A stretch of 64,000 nucleotides of DNA from Nocardiopsis eucommiae (GTDB lineage: Bacteria; Actinomycetota; Actinomycetes; Streptosporangiales; Streptosporangiaceae). How positions within the stretch are numbered: position 1 is the stretch's first letter; every line of letters begins with the position of its first letter. Location: positions 42,299 to 106,298 of the forward strand of contig CP074403.1 in the NCBI GenBank assembly GCA_018388625.1, read 5' to 3'. Made by a program: the position numbers and the translations under genes. This document shows, in pieces, positions 1 through 8,460 of the stretch. The notes beneath the pieces are model-generated. The model was not told the DNA's origin, searched no databases, and saw nothing but the letters and a program-made list of their open reading frames with translations.

Positions 1-135
1 GGTTCGTTGTCGCTCGGGGTCGCCGAGGGCTTGGCGTGAGAGGGCGATGTAGTGGGCTTGGAGTGCTTGCGCGGTGCTTTTGAGTGATTCGTAGGCGTTC
101 GTGAGCTCGTGGGTGTTTCGGTAGGGGTTGGTCAT
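1..135 (-). CDS. N-terminal part of a small hypothetical protein
   Basis: The first 45 codons of a minus-strand gene that runs off the window edge. It starts at ATG (135-133) behind a good AGGAGA ribosome site at about 141-146. The visible protein begins MTNPYRNTHELTNAYESL and is predicted to be helical and hydrophilic, with no recognised motif. I cannot assign a function. Confidence 0.5.
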   Translation of the reverse strand, partial: MTNPYRNTHELTNAYESLKSTAQALQAHYIALSRQALGDPERQRT

Positions 136-291
136 GTTTTCTCCTGAAGTCATCGCGTGTGGAGGTGTGTGGGTCGTCCGGCTGTGTGGGCGGGGGGCTC
201 GGGTGGGTCGAGTTGGTGTCCCGGCCGATCTTTCCCTCATTTCGTTGGGGGGAAAGATCGGTCGGGGCATCGACTTGGCTGAGCTGGGGAG

Positions 292-441
292 GGGCTATCC
301 CCACGTACGTGGGGAGCACTCGGGCCTGGTCGGGCGCAACGCCGAGACCGAGGGTCCATCCCCGCATGCGCGGGGAGCATGCTGACCCGGCCAAGTGGTG
401 CCACCGGACCATTGGTCCATCCCTGCGTGCGCAGGCACCTG
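292..441 (-). CRISPR. CRISPR remnant A: three degenerate 28-nt repeats, two 33-nt spacers
   Basis: Repeats at 292-319, 353-380 and 414-441 share the core TCCCCGCATGCGCGGGGA and variants of it. The spacers (320-352 and 381-413) are both 33 nt. The outer two repeats are mutated; the third has lost the GGGGAGCAT end. Repeat length, spacer length and palindromic core fit subtype I-E, and by comparison with array B the transcribed strand is the minus strand. The leader sequence seen at the other arrays is absent here, and no cas gene is present, so this is a decayed orphan array. Confidence 0.75.
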
Positions 442-556
442 TGCACCATGAACACCTAGGAGCATGCTCGCCGTAGACCGCGTTCGGGACCTCGATCCTC
501 TCTACCGGGCGGTGTCTCTCGGCCGGGGTAAGGTACTCCCGAGATGCTTCTGGTAA

Positions 557-601
557 GCACGACGAAGGCCCCCAGTTGATGGCTGGGGGCCTTCGTCGTG
601 C
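557..601. terminator. Long hairpin, probable bidirectional terminator
   Basis: A near-perfect inverted repeat built on GCACGACGAAGGCCCCCAG and its complement, with a short loop. It lies four bases past the stop codon of the minus-strand DUF397 gene, so it most likely terminates that operon. Confidence 0.8.
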
Positions 602-604
602 GCG

Positions 605-793
605 CTACTTGTGGGGCGCGGTCTTGAGCAGCGCGGCCCATTCCGCGCCAGGGAACAGCAAGTGCCCAGCATCGCGGTTCTGGGTGTCACGCACGGCCGA
701 CGCCCCTGGGACATCGGCAACCTCAACGCAGTCCTGCGTCTGGCCACCGCTGTAGCTCGATTTGCGGAAGTTCAGGTGGGATGTTTCTGGCAT
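605..793 (-). CDS. DUF397 domain protein
   Basis: A 62-residue protein with the DUF397 pattern: FRKSSYSGGQ near the N-terminus, then CVEVADVPG, VRDTQN and a C-terminal FPGAEWAALL. DUF397 proteins are small partners of DUF5753 helix-turn-helix regulators (Scr1/WhiJ-type pairs of actinobacteria), and the gene lies seven bases downstream of such a regulator on the same strand. The pair is thought to act as a toxin-antitoxin-like or developmental regulatory module; that role is family knowledge, not visible here. Confidence 0.9.
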   Translation of the reverse strand: MPETSHLNFRKSSYSGGQTQDCVEVADVPGASAVRDTQNRDAGHLLFPGAEWAALLKTAPHK

Positions 794-800
794 GACTCTC

Positions 801-1721
801 TCACAGGGATGACAAGCGGTTCCGGATCAGCGCGCGCGACTCGTCTACGGACAAAGCCGAAGCCTGCACGAAGTCGAAGCGGCGCGTGTACTGGCGGACC
901 TGCTCTGAGGATTCCAGATAGAGCTCCTCTGTCGCGACCTCCAGATACACCACCGGCGGGTCCGGCGTGGGGAACTCCATGACCACGAAGTGTGCAGTCA
1001 TGGCCGCATGAAGCCCACCCGTGACCGGGAGCACCTGGATGCCGATGTTCGGCCGGTTGCTGACCTCAACAAGGTACTCCAGCTGGTCACGCAGCTCGGG
1101 CGTGATGTGGAGGAGCGCGGCTTCATCAATGACGGTCCAGAACGCGGGCGGGTCGGTCTTGGAGAACACCGCCTTACGCAACATGCGCGCCTCGACGCGA
1201 CGATCAATATCGTCCGCTTCACCCATGGAGCTGGCGACAGCCATGGCCCGCGCGTAGGACTCGGTTTGCAGGAGACCTGGAATCGTCATCGACTGATAGG
1301 ACCGGATGGAGGAAGCCTCTGCCTCCAGTCCGATCAACTGGCCGGTGCCGAGGACGTTCTCGTAGGTGGCCCACCAGCCGCGCTGGGTGGCTTCGCGAAC
1401 CAGGCCCGCGTAGCCAGCGCGCTCGACGGGGTCCGTGACTCCGTAGATGTCGAGGAGCAGTTCGACGTCGTCAACTGACAGCCGCTTCCAGTCTCCGGTC
1501 TCCATGCGGTTGACCTTGGACTCTGACCAGCCGCGGACCTTGCCGGTGCGCTCTTTGGCCTCGGCTGCGACGGCTTTCGCTGTGAGCCCGGTGCGCTCTC
1601 TCTGCTGGAAGAGCAAGCGGCTGAGCCGCCGCCGGCGGAGGGTCGGGCTGACCATGTCGTCCTTCCTCACGGCTCCCATCTGACGCTCTGATCCTATGGC
1701 GGCAGACCTGGATTCCGACAT
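801..1721 (-). CDS. XRE-family regulator with C-terminal DUF5753 (Scr1/WhiJ type)
   Basis: The N-terminal ~75 residues form a helix-turn-helix (RRRRLSRLLFQQRERTGLTA, then WSESKVNRMETG). The rest is DUF5753: RGWWATYENVLGTGQLIGLE, IPGLLQTESYARA, and a C-terminal LEVATEELYLESSEQVRQYT stretch. I prefer the ATG at 1721, preceded by GAGGTG, over the GTG at 1730. It is translated just ahead of the DUF397 gene (7-bp gap). AT-rich palindromes upstream (1757-1800) are likely its own operator. Intact, unlike the second copy of this cassette at 4.3 kb. Confidence 0.92.
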   Translation of the reverse strand: MSESRSAAIGSERQMGAVRKDDMVSPTLRRRRLSRLLFQQRERTGLTAKAVAAEAKERTGKVRGWSESKVNRMETGDWKRLSVDDVELLLDIYGVTDPVERAGYAGLVREATQRGWWATYENVLGTGQLIGLEAEASSIRSYQSMTIPGLLQTESYARAMAVASSMGEADDIDRRVEARMLRKAVFSKTDPPAFWTVIDEAALLHITPELRDQLEYLVEVSNRPNIGIQVLPVTGGLHAAMTAHFVVMEFPTPDPPVVYLEVATEELYLESSEQVRQYTRRFDFVQASALSVDESRALIRNRLSSL

Positions 1722-1756
1722 TTCACGCACCTCGCATCAACAAACGGAGCCTGCTG

Positions 1757-1800
1757 CAAATTTACAACCTCCCTCAAAAATTTGAGGCTTGCAAATATAT
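1757..1800. promoter_or_regulatory. AT-rich palindromic operator/promoter between divergent operons
   Basis: In an otherwise GC-rich region this stretch holds CCTCAAAAATTTGAGG (1772-1787, 7-bp arms around AA) flanked by two TGCAAAT-type half sites. It sits between the DUF5753 regulator (minus) and the four-gene operon starting at 1881 (plus), so it is the natural place for divergent promoters and autoregulation. Confidence 0.55.
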
Positions 1801-1880
1801 GAGCGGGCGGCGACTATGGGGTCACCAGAAGATTCCGCCGGTCTCCCGCCCGGCACTGTCCGTACCGGAGGTGTGCGCCC

Positions 1881-2126
1881 ATGGCGCCCCGATACCTGAA
1901 CGCGTCTGAGATCGCCTACGTGAGGTGGGCCGCGACCGAGGCCCTACGATGGCGCCGCCCCAGGCAGGCCGCTCGTGTCCGTGGGTTCGCCGCGCACCCC
2001 CACCGCCACCCGACCGACTCCCGAGGACCGCTCATCCCCTCTCCCCGGAGGCCGATCGATTCCGCCCCCATACAGGTCTTGGGGGTTGTCCTGGCCGGGT
2101 TGCGGCGTTTGGCGGTGGCCTCGTGA
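1881..2126 (+). CDS. Small hypothetical protein, first gene of ATPase operon
   Basis: 81 residues, starting MAPRYLNASEIAYVRWAATE and rich in Arg and Pro in its second half. The start is supported by a GGAGG site seven bases upstream. The stop codon overlaps the GTG start of the ATPase gene (GTGA), which argues that it is really translated. No domain recognised. Confidence 0.6.
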   Translation: MAPRYLNASEIAYVRWAATEALRWRRPRQAARVRGFAAHPHRHPTDSRGPLIPSPRRPIDSAPIQVLGVVLAGLRRLAVAS

Positions 2127-2695
2127 GCGTGTTCTCACCCGAGCTGACCATCCGCGAGGCGACGGTCCCGCTAGCGAGCTTCATCAAGCCGTTCCACGCC
2201 CACTACTTCTCCCGGACCGTGGGCACCCCGTTCCGTAAGCGCAAGTACGCCTTCGCCGGACTCCCCAGCCTGATGCCCCTGGTCCGCGCGTTCTTGGACA
2301 CCAGCGCAGCCGAACGCAGCACGGACTACCGGTACCTGTTCACCCTCCTTGGCTCAGAGCTGGCCAACAACGCGATCGCACACTCGTTGTCGAGTGAGCA
2401 CGGACAGACCTACTCACTCACCGTCGACCGAGGCGCGAACGGCATGACGCTGACCTGCCAGGACCAGGGCACCCGCCACCCCATGAACCCCGGCCCGCTC
2501 ACCGCCACCCATCTGCCTGCCCTCAACCCCGAGACCGGTCCGGGCAACGACCAAGGCCTGGGCCTAGGGCTGATCAACGCCCTCGCGGACCAATGGGGAG
2601 ACAACGGCAACCCGAAGTTCCGACAGGTCTGGTTCCACCTCTCCTACGACCTCACCCACAACCCCTGGAACCAGATCGACGCCGAGGTCTCGTGA
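2123..2695 (+). CDS. RsbW/SpoIIAB-like ATP-binding protein (HATPase_c)
   Basis: About 190 residues from the GTG at 2123. The GHKL ATPase boxes are visible: an N box GSELANNAIAHS (Glu and Asn for Mg-ATP), a G1 box CQDQGTRHP, and a G2-like GNDQGLGLGLINALADQWG. Proteins like this are anti-sigma-type serine kinases; many short actinobacterial ones have no known partner. It is coupled at both ends (GTGA overlap upstream, TGATG downstream). Confidence 0.88.
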   Translation: MSVFSPELTIREATVPLASFIKPFHAHYFSRTVGTPFRKRKYAFAGLPSLMPLVRAFLDTSAAERSTDYRYLFTLLGSELANNAIAHSLSSEHGQTYSLTVDRGANGMTLTCQDQGTRHPMNPGPLTATHLPALNPETGPGNDQGLGLGLINALADQWGDNGNPKFRQVWFHLSYDLTHNPWNQIDAEVS

Positions 2696-3015
2696 TGGTC
2701 CCCCCGTCCTCCTGCACCTCCAGCAGCCTCGACGCCGACGGCGTCCCCCGCTCCTGCTCCCTGGAAGCCGGACACGACGACGCCCACATGAGCTGGTCCG
2801 CCGACACATGGGAGGACCCGGCCGTCGTCCTGCCCCGGCTCTCTGCCCGCTGGGGCCACACTCACCACATCTCGTGGACCGGCCGTCTTTGGCTGGCCAC
2901 CGATCGTCGCCCGAGCAGCCACTGGCGCACCGAGGTCGAACCCACCCCCGAGCAACTGGAGGAGTCCCTCCAAAGGCACCACGGCGCACCCGCGCCCACG
3001 TCAGCGCCGCCATAG
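2695..3015 (+). CDS. Hypothetical protein coupled to the ATPase
   Basis: 106 residues from the ATG at 2695, which overlaps the preceding stop by one base (TGATG). Cys- and Ser-rich N-terminus, then W-rich segments (HMSWSADTW, HHISWTGRLWLATDRRPSSH). No family recognised. The tight coupling suggests it works with the ATPase. Confidence 0.65.
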   Translation: MVPPSSCTSSSLDADGVPRSCSLEAGHDDAHMSWSADTWEDPAVVLPRLSARWGHTHHISWTGRLWLATDRRPSSHWRTEVEPTPEQLEESLQRHHGAPAPTSAPP

Positions 3016-3060
3016 ACCCCCACCACCTCACCTCACAGCACCCACACCAAGGAGGACACG

Positions 3061-3321
3061 ATGGATATGGACATGCAGGCATTCCTGGAAGAGGTCGCCA
3101 CCCAGGCGACCGCCGCCCCGCGCCGAGACGCCCCCGCCGACTACCTCCACCAGCGCGCCCTGGTCCTCGCGGCCGTTCTCCGGGCTGTCGCTGAGGGAGA
3201 GCACCCGGCCGACGCCTTGGAGGTCATGGAAGAGCAGCTGACCAAGGCCGACCAGCCAGAGGGGGCCGTGATCGTGTCCACGCCCGAGTGGGGTGGCCAG
3301 CTGGCCACCGCAGCCGCTTAG
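3061..3321 (+). CDS. Small acidic hypothetical protein
   Basis: 86 residues preceded by a strong AAGGAGG site. Mostly helical (YLHQRALVLAAVLRAVAEGE, ALEVMEEQLTKA). Last gene of the 1881-3321 operon. Unrecognised. Confidence 0.65.
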   Translation: MDMDMQAFLEEVATQATAAPRRDAPADYLHQRALVLAAVLRAVAEGEHPADALEVMEEQLTKADQPEGAVIVSTPEWGGQLATAAA

Positions 3322-3480
3322 ATACCCCGCGCACTCGCCGCTGTCTGAAACCTGGCGGGTGCGGGGCCATCTTCGCCCTGTTGTGAGGGACGCAGGGCGG
3401 ACGCAGCTACGTGAGCCCTGGAACCCCCGGGGCCGGGAGAGACACCTCTCCCGGCCCCACCCACAGTGAAGAGGAGTGAC

Positions 3481-3660
3481 ATGAGCGAGCCCGAGAAACC
3501 GCCCCTCGGAACGGGGCGGGATGGACATCATGGCCGTCATCCGCAAAGTGGGAGGGAATGGCGACGACGCGGCAGTCAACGGCTGCACCGTAGTCCAGGG
3601 CCTTCATCTCCTGGGTTCAGAAGCATCACACCACCCGGGACATGCATGTGTCGATGACGG
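3481..3660 (+). pseudogene. Small ORF, frame-broken, running into a lone CRISPR repeat
   Basis: The ATG at 3481 has a strong GAGGAGTG site. The first ~13 codons read MSEPEKPPLGTG; a second frame then gives a natural-looking DIMAVIRKVGGNGDDAAVNG (from about 3521). The frame then enters the CRISPR repeat at 3660, so the original 3' end is gone. Confidence 0.45.
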
Positions 3661-3685
3661 GTCCATCCCCGCGCGCGGGGAGCAT
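3660..3685 (-). repeat. Solitary CRISPR repeat (family 1, 2-nt deletion)
   Basis: GGTCCATCCCC followed by GCGCGCGGGGAGCAT: the array-B repeat lacking the central TG. No second repeat or spacer is nearby. It separates two gene fragments. Confidence 0.7.
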
Positions 3686-3923
3686 AGCGCTGACCACAGC
3701 AGCGGAGCGCGTGGACGTGGCCCGGAGCTTCCTGGTCGAGTGGGACACGCTGCCCCTGCCGCGCCTGTGGTCCCTGGTGCATGAAGTCGTGGAGCGGGTC
3801 GACGTGGACCGCCGGTCCGAGTCTGAGGTCTACGTGACCACCGTGATCGGTGGCGACACACGTACCGAGGACCTGCCCGCTGACCACGCCGCGAACGCGG
3901 CGAAGGCCCGTGAAGCCGCTTGA
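3686..3923 (+). pseudogene. 3' fragment of a hypothetical gene, fused to a CRISPR repeat
   Basis: About 79 codons with coding character (LTTAAERVDVARSFLVEWDT, then VVERVDVDRRSESEVYVTTV) ending at TGA 3921-3923. No start codon with a ribosome site is present; the frame simply emerges from the CRISPR repeat. A remnant is the simplest reading. Confidence 0.45.
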
Positions 3924-3968
3924 GAAAGCGTGCCTAGACGTATCGTCGCACGTCACTCTGGCATACCT

Positions 3969-4004
3969 ATGTAGGGACAAGGAACCACTACGGTGTCCCT
4001 ACAT
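3969..4004. promoter_or_regulatory. Perfect 11-bp inverted repeat, operator candidate
   Basis: ATGTAGGGACA (3969-3979) and TGTCCCTACAT (3994-4004) flank a 14-bp spacer. A GntR/TetR-type operator is possible. Immediately downstream is a 16-codon ORF (MDVPEVSELVDVQRLW) ending at a terminator, so the gene it once controlled seems to be lost. Confidence 0.45.
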
Positions 4005-4082
4005 GGACGTCCCTGAAGTGTCAGAACTGGTGGATGTGCAACGGCTATGGTGATTCCGGTGCTCCGCACCAGTTTCTAGGCA

Positions 4083-4120
4083 CATGTGGCCCCCTGGACG
4101 CTCGTCCAGGGGGCCACATG
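4083..4120. terminator. Terminator hairpin
   Basis: CATGTGGCCCCCTGGAC and its complement around a short loop, 13 bp beyond the stop of the second DUF397 gene. Placement mirrors the hairpin at 557-601 in the first cassette. Confidence 0.8.
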
Positions 4121-4132
4121 GTTTCCCGGGGT

Positions 4133-4318
4133 TTACGCCTCGACGCGGGCAGTGGAGAGCAGGGCGGCCCACTCGGCGCCAGGGAACAGGAGGTGCCCGC
4201 GCTCCCTGTTTTGGGTGTCGCGCACGGCCGACGCTCCGGGGAGATCGCAGACCTCCACACAGTTGTTGCCGCTGCCGCTGTAGCTACTCTTGCGGAAGTG
4301 CTTGGGCGTCTCATTCAT
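4133..4318 (-). CDS. DUF397 domain protein (second copy)
   Basis: 61 residues, with HFRKSSYSGSGNNCVEVCDL, VRDTQNRERGHLLFPGAEWA: the same pattern as the 605-793 protein. Its start overlaps the stop of the DUF5753 remnant by 8 bp. It is intact although its regulator partner has lost its N-terminal two thirds, so its expression and function are doubtful. Confidence 0.88.
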   Translation of the reverse strand: MNETPKHFRKSSYSGSGNNCVEVCDLPGASAVRDTQNRERGHLLFPGAEWAALLSTARVEA

Positions 4319-4586
4319 CGTAGGTGCTTCCTAGCGTGGCGAGGTGGGTCCGCAGGGCTTCGGCCGAGGCATCCCCGGTGAGGGCGGATGCTGAGGTATG
4401 GCTGAATACCTCCAGGGTATGGGCTACCTCGTCGGGCTCTTCGAGCCAGATCGACGCGGCGTAGGTCTCGACGTAGGCCAGTGACGGGTCAAGCGGCTCG
4501 GCGTAGTCCATCAACAGGATGCTGCCCATGTTGGCGGCGTGCGCCCCAGCGGTGAACGGCAGCACTTGGAGTGGAGCGTGTGCCTG
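4311..4586 (-). pseudogene. C-terminal remnant of a DUF5753 regulator
   Basis: About 90 codons (LPFTAGAHAANMGSILLMDY, TYAASIWLEEPDEVAHTLEV) match the C-terminal end of the intact regulator at 801-1721. Going upstream the frame runs directly into CRISPR repeat 1 at 4587; the HTH and most of DUF5753 are missing. This is a real truncation, not a frameshift. Confidence 0.8.
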
Positions 4587-4796
4587 GGTCCATCCCCGCG
4601 TGCGCGGGGAGCATTCCGGGTTCCACAGCTCTTCGCCGTTGCGCGGGGTCCATCCCCGCGTGCGCGGGGAGCATCTCATCGAGGACCAACGCGACGTACG
4701 CGCCATCGGTCCATCCCCGCGTGCGCGGGGAGCATCGCTCCTTCCATTCGGGCCGGGCCGTCCAGGTGGGTCCATCCCCGCGTGAGCGGGGAGCAT
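4587..4796 (-). CRISPR. CRISPR array B: four repeats, three spacers, with leader
   Basis: 28-nt repeats at 4587-4614, 4647-4674, 4708-4735 and 4769-4796 share TCCCCGCGTGCGCGGGGA; the last has one change. Spacers are 32, 33 and 33 nt. The flank at 4797-4880 is duplicated beside the lone repeat at 7010, which identifies it as the leader; transcription is therefore on the minus strand. Subtype I-E by repeat form and spacer size. No cas genes in the window. Confidence 0.92.
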
Positions 4797-4880
4797 ACTT
4801 TCTGAACTGGACATTCACCAACGGGAAGCGCTCGATTCTGCAACTTGTCGAGAAGCAGACAAACCAGACATCCGGAAGAG
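4797..4880 (-). promoter_or_regulatory. CRISPR leader of array B
   Basis: Adjacent to the last repeat. Its first ~80 bp match 7038-7120 (shared GCGCTCG, CTGCAACTTGTCGAGAA, AGACAAA.CAGACAT). Conservation next to a repeat in two places is the hallmark of a leader. Confidence 0.75.
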
Positions 4881-5472
4881 CTGCAACCAGCTTCGACCTC
4901 CGCTCGGGAGGGTATCAACCGATAACAGAGCCCACCCCCTCTGTAGCCCTTCTGCGCTTCGCCCGCGACTCCTCGACCACCCCGGGGCGATACAGGTTCA
5001 GTGGAAGCATCCGCCAGGTTCTATACAGAGGGTGCTCGTTCCGCCTTAGGGTCGAGGAACGCTCGAGCCCCCGGAGCTCCCGGCATCCTCTAGTGGTACC
5101 CCCGGTATTCGCTCAGTGGGCCTGCCGGTGTGTCGTCTCGGCCATGGTCGGCAGCGAGGCCGAGGCACCGACCCACGTGGCTCGGTGCCATCCGGACCAG
5201 CACTGACCAGCGCTACGTAGGCAGTGATCTAGCGCGAGTGGGCATCACTTGATCGAGGCAGCTGCTGTTTATGCATTCCGAGTCGAGTTCGCCAGCTGGT
5301 GCTACCGACTTCGCGGGAATGAGCAGCTCGTACGTGTGAGCGCATATGGCGTGGTGCCTCTGAATTCCTGATCGGTGGGATCTGTGGCTGCACTCTTCGG
5401 GGTGGCCTTGGCCTTGCGAGGGGGTGCCCGGGTTCTGGTGTGAACCGAACCGCCTCGAGGGAGGGCTGCGGC
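4881..5472. other. No gene seen
   Basis: Neither strand shows a reading frame with coding character. Lower half has short recurring AGCGA/GCTTCGCTC words that grow into the direct repeats that follow. Confidence 0.5.
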
Positions 5473-5629
5473 GCGAGGACTTCGCCGCGAAGTCGAAGAC
5501 GGCTCGACCAACTCCACGCCGAGTTCCCGCCACTCCGGAGCGAAGCAACCGCTCGTCCAGCGAGACACCTCCCGTGTGAAGCAAGACTTCTCACGCTTGG
5601 ATCGAAGCGCTCCCCGTCTCGAGCGAGAC
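5473..5629. repeat. 157-bp direct repeat, copy 1
   Basis: Nearly identical to 5844-6000 (one mismatch seen, near the 5' end). Internally built of AGCGAGAC / GAAGCAA / GATCGAAGCG words. No convincing ORF. Confidence 0.8.
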
Positions 5630-5843
5630 ACCCCGTGTTTGGAGCGAAGCATCTCGCGACTGGCCCCCAGCTCCCCCGTGTGAAGCGAGAGACGCCCGTG
5701 GCGCGGCACGTGGTCCGAAGAAGTCCGTAGTAGAGGGACCTCTCGACGATGTGGTTCTGCCTGGGCTAGAAGAGGGCTGGATCCAGGAGGAACCTAGATC
5801 GATCCACTCCGCACCCGAGTCCTCGCCACTCCGGGGCGAAGCG

Positions 5844-6000
5844 GCGAGAACTTCGCCGCGAAGTCGAAGACGGCTCGACCAACTCCACGCCGAGTTCCCG
5901 CCACTCCGGAGCGAAGCAACCGCTCGTCCAGCGAGACACCTCCCGTGTGAAGCAAGACTTCTCACGCTTGGATCGAAGCGCTCCCCGTCTCGAGCGAGAC
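5844..6000. repeat. 157-bp direct repeat, copy 2
   Basis: Second copy, 371 bp downstream of the first. The copies diverge sharply at 6001 (GAATCGAACG versus ACCCCGTGTT). The stretch 6001-6260 has no gene. Confidence 0.8.
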
Positions 6001-6263
6001 GAATCGAACGAGGAATACAGGAAAGGCGCTTCACTGCGAAGTTAGCGCGACTCGATCGGGACTTGCGCGAAACGCGAGGTCATCATTTCCACTACAAGAG
6101 CTTTTTCAGAGCAAATCGCAGGAATAATTGGATGCCAGGATGGTCCATAATCAAATGCCTTAATTAGGGGCCCGGCTCGCATGAGTATCGTCTATACTCG
6201 ATCATGAAAGAGGGGGTCGCGGCGGCTGGGTCGGAAAGCCAACACCACCACGAACCCCCTGTC

Positions 6264-6315
6264 CCACCTCGTGGGCGACCCGCTGTGCTACCAGCGGGCC
6301 TCGCCTACGAGGTGG
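6264..6315 (-). terminator. Three-part hairpin at the end of the small membrane protein gene
   Basis: Arms CCACCTCGT/ACGAGGTGG, then GGCGA/TCGCC, then CCCGCT/AGCGGG fold as one extended stem. It overlaps the stop codon of the gene at 6305-6445 and would end its transcript. Confidence 0.6.
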
Positions 6316-6445
6316 CTCCCAGGAACCACCTGATCAGCCAGATGACGAACCGGACCACGGCGAGTCCTGCGGCCAGGGCCCTCAGGGCCTCCAGCGGTTT
6401 GGTCCACCACGGCGAACGGGGTTCCTCGGTAGCGCTCATCCTCAT
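6305..6445 (-). CDS. 46-residue single-span membrane protein
   Basis: ATG at 6445 behind AGGAG (about 8 nt upstream). The peptide starts MRMSATEEPRSPWWTKPLEA and has one hydrophobic helix (LAAGLAVVRFVIWLIRWFLG) ending four residues before the stop. Charge pattern predicts a small inner-membrane protein. Function unknown; tandem repeats upstream at 6578-6624 may control it. Confidence 0.6.
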   Translation of the reverse strand: MRMSATEEPRSPWWTKPLEALRALAAGLAVVRFVIWLIRWFLGATS

Positions 6446-6577
6446 CGGACAAGCTCCTCTCGACGCGCCTCCGCGTACCCCTTATGGGCATCGGTCGACT
6501 CGCGACACCGACCGATCACGGTGGGCCTGAGAGGAATTCAACAATACCTTACTCACCCCGTAGTTCGTCCTCTCACA

Positions 6578-6624
6578 GTCGCCAACATTGCCAGCAAGTC
6601 ACTGTCGCCAACATTGCTAGCAAG
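6578..6624. repeat. Two 21-bp direct repeats plus GCTAGC palindromes, operator-like
   Basis: GTCGCCAACATTGC(C/T)AGCAAG at 6578-6598 and 6604-6624 (26-bp period, one mismatch). Directly followed by TTGCTAGC/GCTAGC palindromes (to about 6640). AT-richer than surroundings. Likely regulator-binding sites upstream of the small membrane-protein gene. Confidence 0.5.
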
Positions 6625-6640
6625 CTAGCTGGCTAGCTTT

Positions 6641-7009
6641 TCAGGCCAGAGGTAAAGGTCTCGTGCATTAGCCGACATACCAATCTGGAATATTCGCAGG
6701 TCACGACTTCGAGACTGGTGGAGAAACTCTCGACAGCCACGGCCTGGGGCTGAGGCTTGGCGGCGTCCCAGGCGGCCTAGGGTCCGTGAGGGTGTCCGCT
6801 CGGTCGGGTCGCAGGGCCTTGGTGAACTAGCGCTCGTCTGACGCGACCGGGGGATTTCCGGCTGCCTGGGTCGGTGTAGTCATGAGAGCCGTGTGGTCTG
6901 GGGGCTCCTCACGCTCGAGCACCATCCAGCGGCCCCTCAGGGGTGCCAAGGCCCACGCGGATGGTCGCTGAGAGGACGGGTCCTGAACTACGGCTCGGCG
7001 AGGACATGG
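6641..7009. other. No gene seen
   Basis: No reading frame with coding character or ribosome site on either strand. Confidence 0.5.
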
Positions 7010-7037
7010 GGTCCATCCCCGCGTGCGCGGGGAGCAT
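7010..7037 (-). CRISPR. Solitary intact CRISPR repeat with its own leader
   Basis: One perfect family-1 repeat (core TCCCCGCGTGCGCGGGGA) followed by a leader copy (7038-7120) that matches the array-B leader. A leader with one repeat is what remains after spacer loss, or an array that never grew. Confidence 0.8.
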
Positions 7038-7120
7038 ACTTTCTGACCTGGGCATTCACCATCGGAAAGCGCTCGTTTCTGCAACTTGTCGAGAAACAGA
7101 CAAAGCAGACATTCAATGAC
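7038..7120 (-). promoter_or_regulatory. CRISPR leader, second copy
   Basis: Homologous to 4797-4880 over its whole length with scattered substitutions; the match fades past about 7120. Confidence 0.7.
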
Positions 7121-7258
7121 TCCGCGACCAGGATCGACCTCTTCTGGGGGCTTCCGTTCAGCCCTTGGGGCCGATTCGGGGCTCCCGTGGCCTCCGGGAG
7201 CCCCGAACGGTCATGGCCCAAGGAGTGAAGCTGAGGGGTCGACGGCCCCCGACGATGG

Positions 7259-8460
7259 CTACATGCCTCGGATCTTCTTACCCACCTCGGAGTCCGGCGT
7301 GACCAGGGCCTCGTAGACCTTGTAACCGGAGTCCTTGGCGCCCCCACCCCAGGTGACCTTGCCGTCGGACTTCACGGTCGCTGAGACCCCGCCCCAGAAC
7401 CTCGCGTCACGTTCCCAACGGACCGTGGACAGCAACCGCATCACGTCGATGTGATCCGGGAACCGGTCCTCGGCCCAGGGCATGGTGCGGTTCAGCACCG
7501 CCCCCAGCCCAGCCAGGACGGCCGGAGTGGTGATCGCGGACTTGTCCGCGAACTGGCTCGAGTACCGGATGATGACACGCTTGAGCACCTCGGTGACCTC
7601 ACGGGTCACCTGGGCCTCAGTCAGACCCTCGGGCAGGTCGGCCAGCGAGATGCCCACGTTCCCTGACGTGGACTGGATCCCTGAACGGCCGAGCAGCGTG
7701 GTGACCACCAGGGTCCGCAAGGCGGAGAGGGTCATCCATTCCTTGGCTCCAGCGCTCACCTGGCGCTTGCCGGTCACCAGGAACTCAGACAGCGGCACCT
7801 CGTCGTCGTCCATGGTGGGGACCATTGTGTCGTCCGCGAGTTTGCGGGTCACCGTGGTCGCCAGGTCCCGGTTGTCCATGGACAGGGCGAGCGACTTGTC
7901 CACCGGCACACCCTTGATGTTGCGGTCGTGGAAGATCTGCCGCGCGTCGGTGGAAGGGATGCCGTGGTAGATCTCGAACGCGACCTTGGCCTCGGAGAAG
8001 TCGAAGTTCTCCAAGCCGTAGAACTTCTTGTGCTTACGGATCCGGTGCATCGCCGTGACCTGGGTCTCGGCGTCCACCGCGACGATGAGGTTGCTGATCG
8101 GCAGGTGCGTCCTCCCGCCCTCATCGATGATCAGGCTCCGAGGACACCACAGGGTGAGCGGCGGCGCCGACCACCCCTGTCCGTGCTCTCCCTTGAGGGC
8201 ACCAGCGAGGTAGTCGGCGTAGGGGCCGATGTTCTTCGCCTTCGAGCTGCCCTTGCCACCGATCAGCCGTTGGACGGCGGCGCGCATCTCGGCGTACTCG
8301 TCCAGTCCGAGGTCGGCCTTGCCGTTCGCGGCGGTCTCTACGACCTCTGGGTCGTTGACGATCCCCAGACGCTCTCCCAGTCGATGACACCGATGGCCAG
8401 ATGATCGCGGACTACCTGCACATTGATCGCCAGGCCTGTACGTACGGGTGGTGCGGACAC
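7259..8460 (-). CDS. DGQHR-domain protein (DndB-like), one frame break
   Basis: From a GTG at 8460 (AGGGG upstream) the protein reads VRTGLAINVQVVRDHLAIGV, breaks frame at about 8365 (GACTGGGAGAG; one extra G restores it), then continues LGIVNDPEVVETAANGKADL to the stop at 7259, about 400 residues. The centre holds the DGQHR/DndB-type region (NLIVAVDAETQVTAMHRIR, then FHDRNIKGVPVDKSLALSMD). DndB represses the dnd phosphorothioation operon; stand-alone relatives occur in defence islands. No dndCDE genes are visible, so the role here is open. Confidence 0.7.

Noticed and set aside
456..556. 30-codon ORF starting at 463 before the terminator
   Set aside because: Has a plausible AGGAG but no homology cue; it may be only the tail of degraded CRISPR-flanking DNA.
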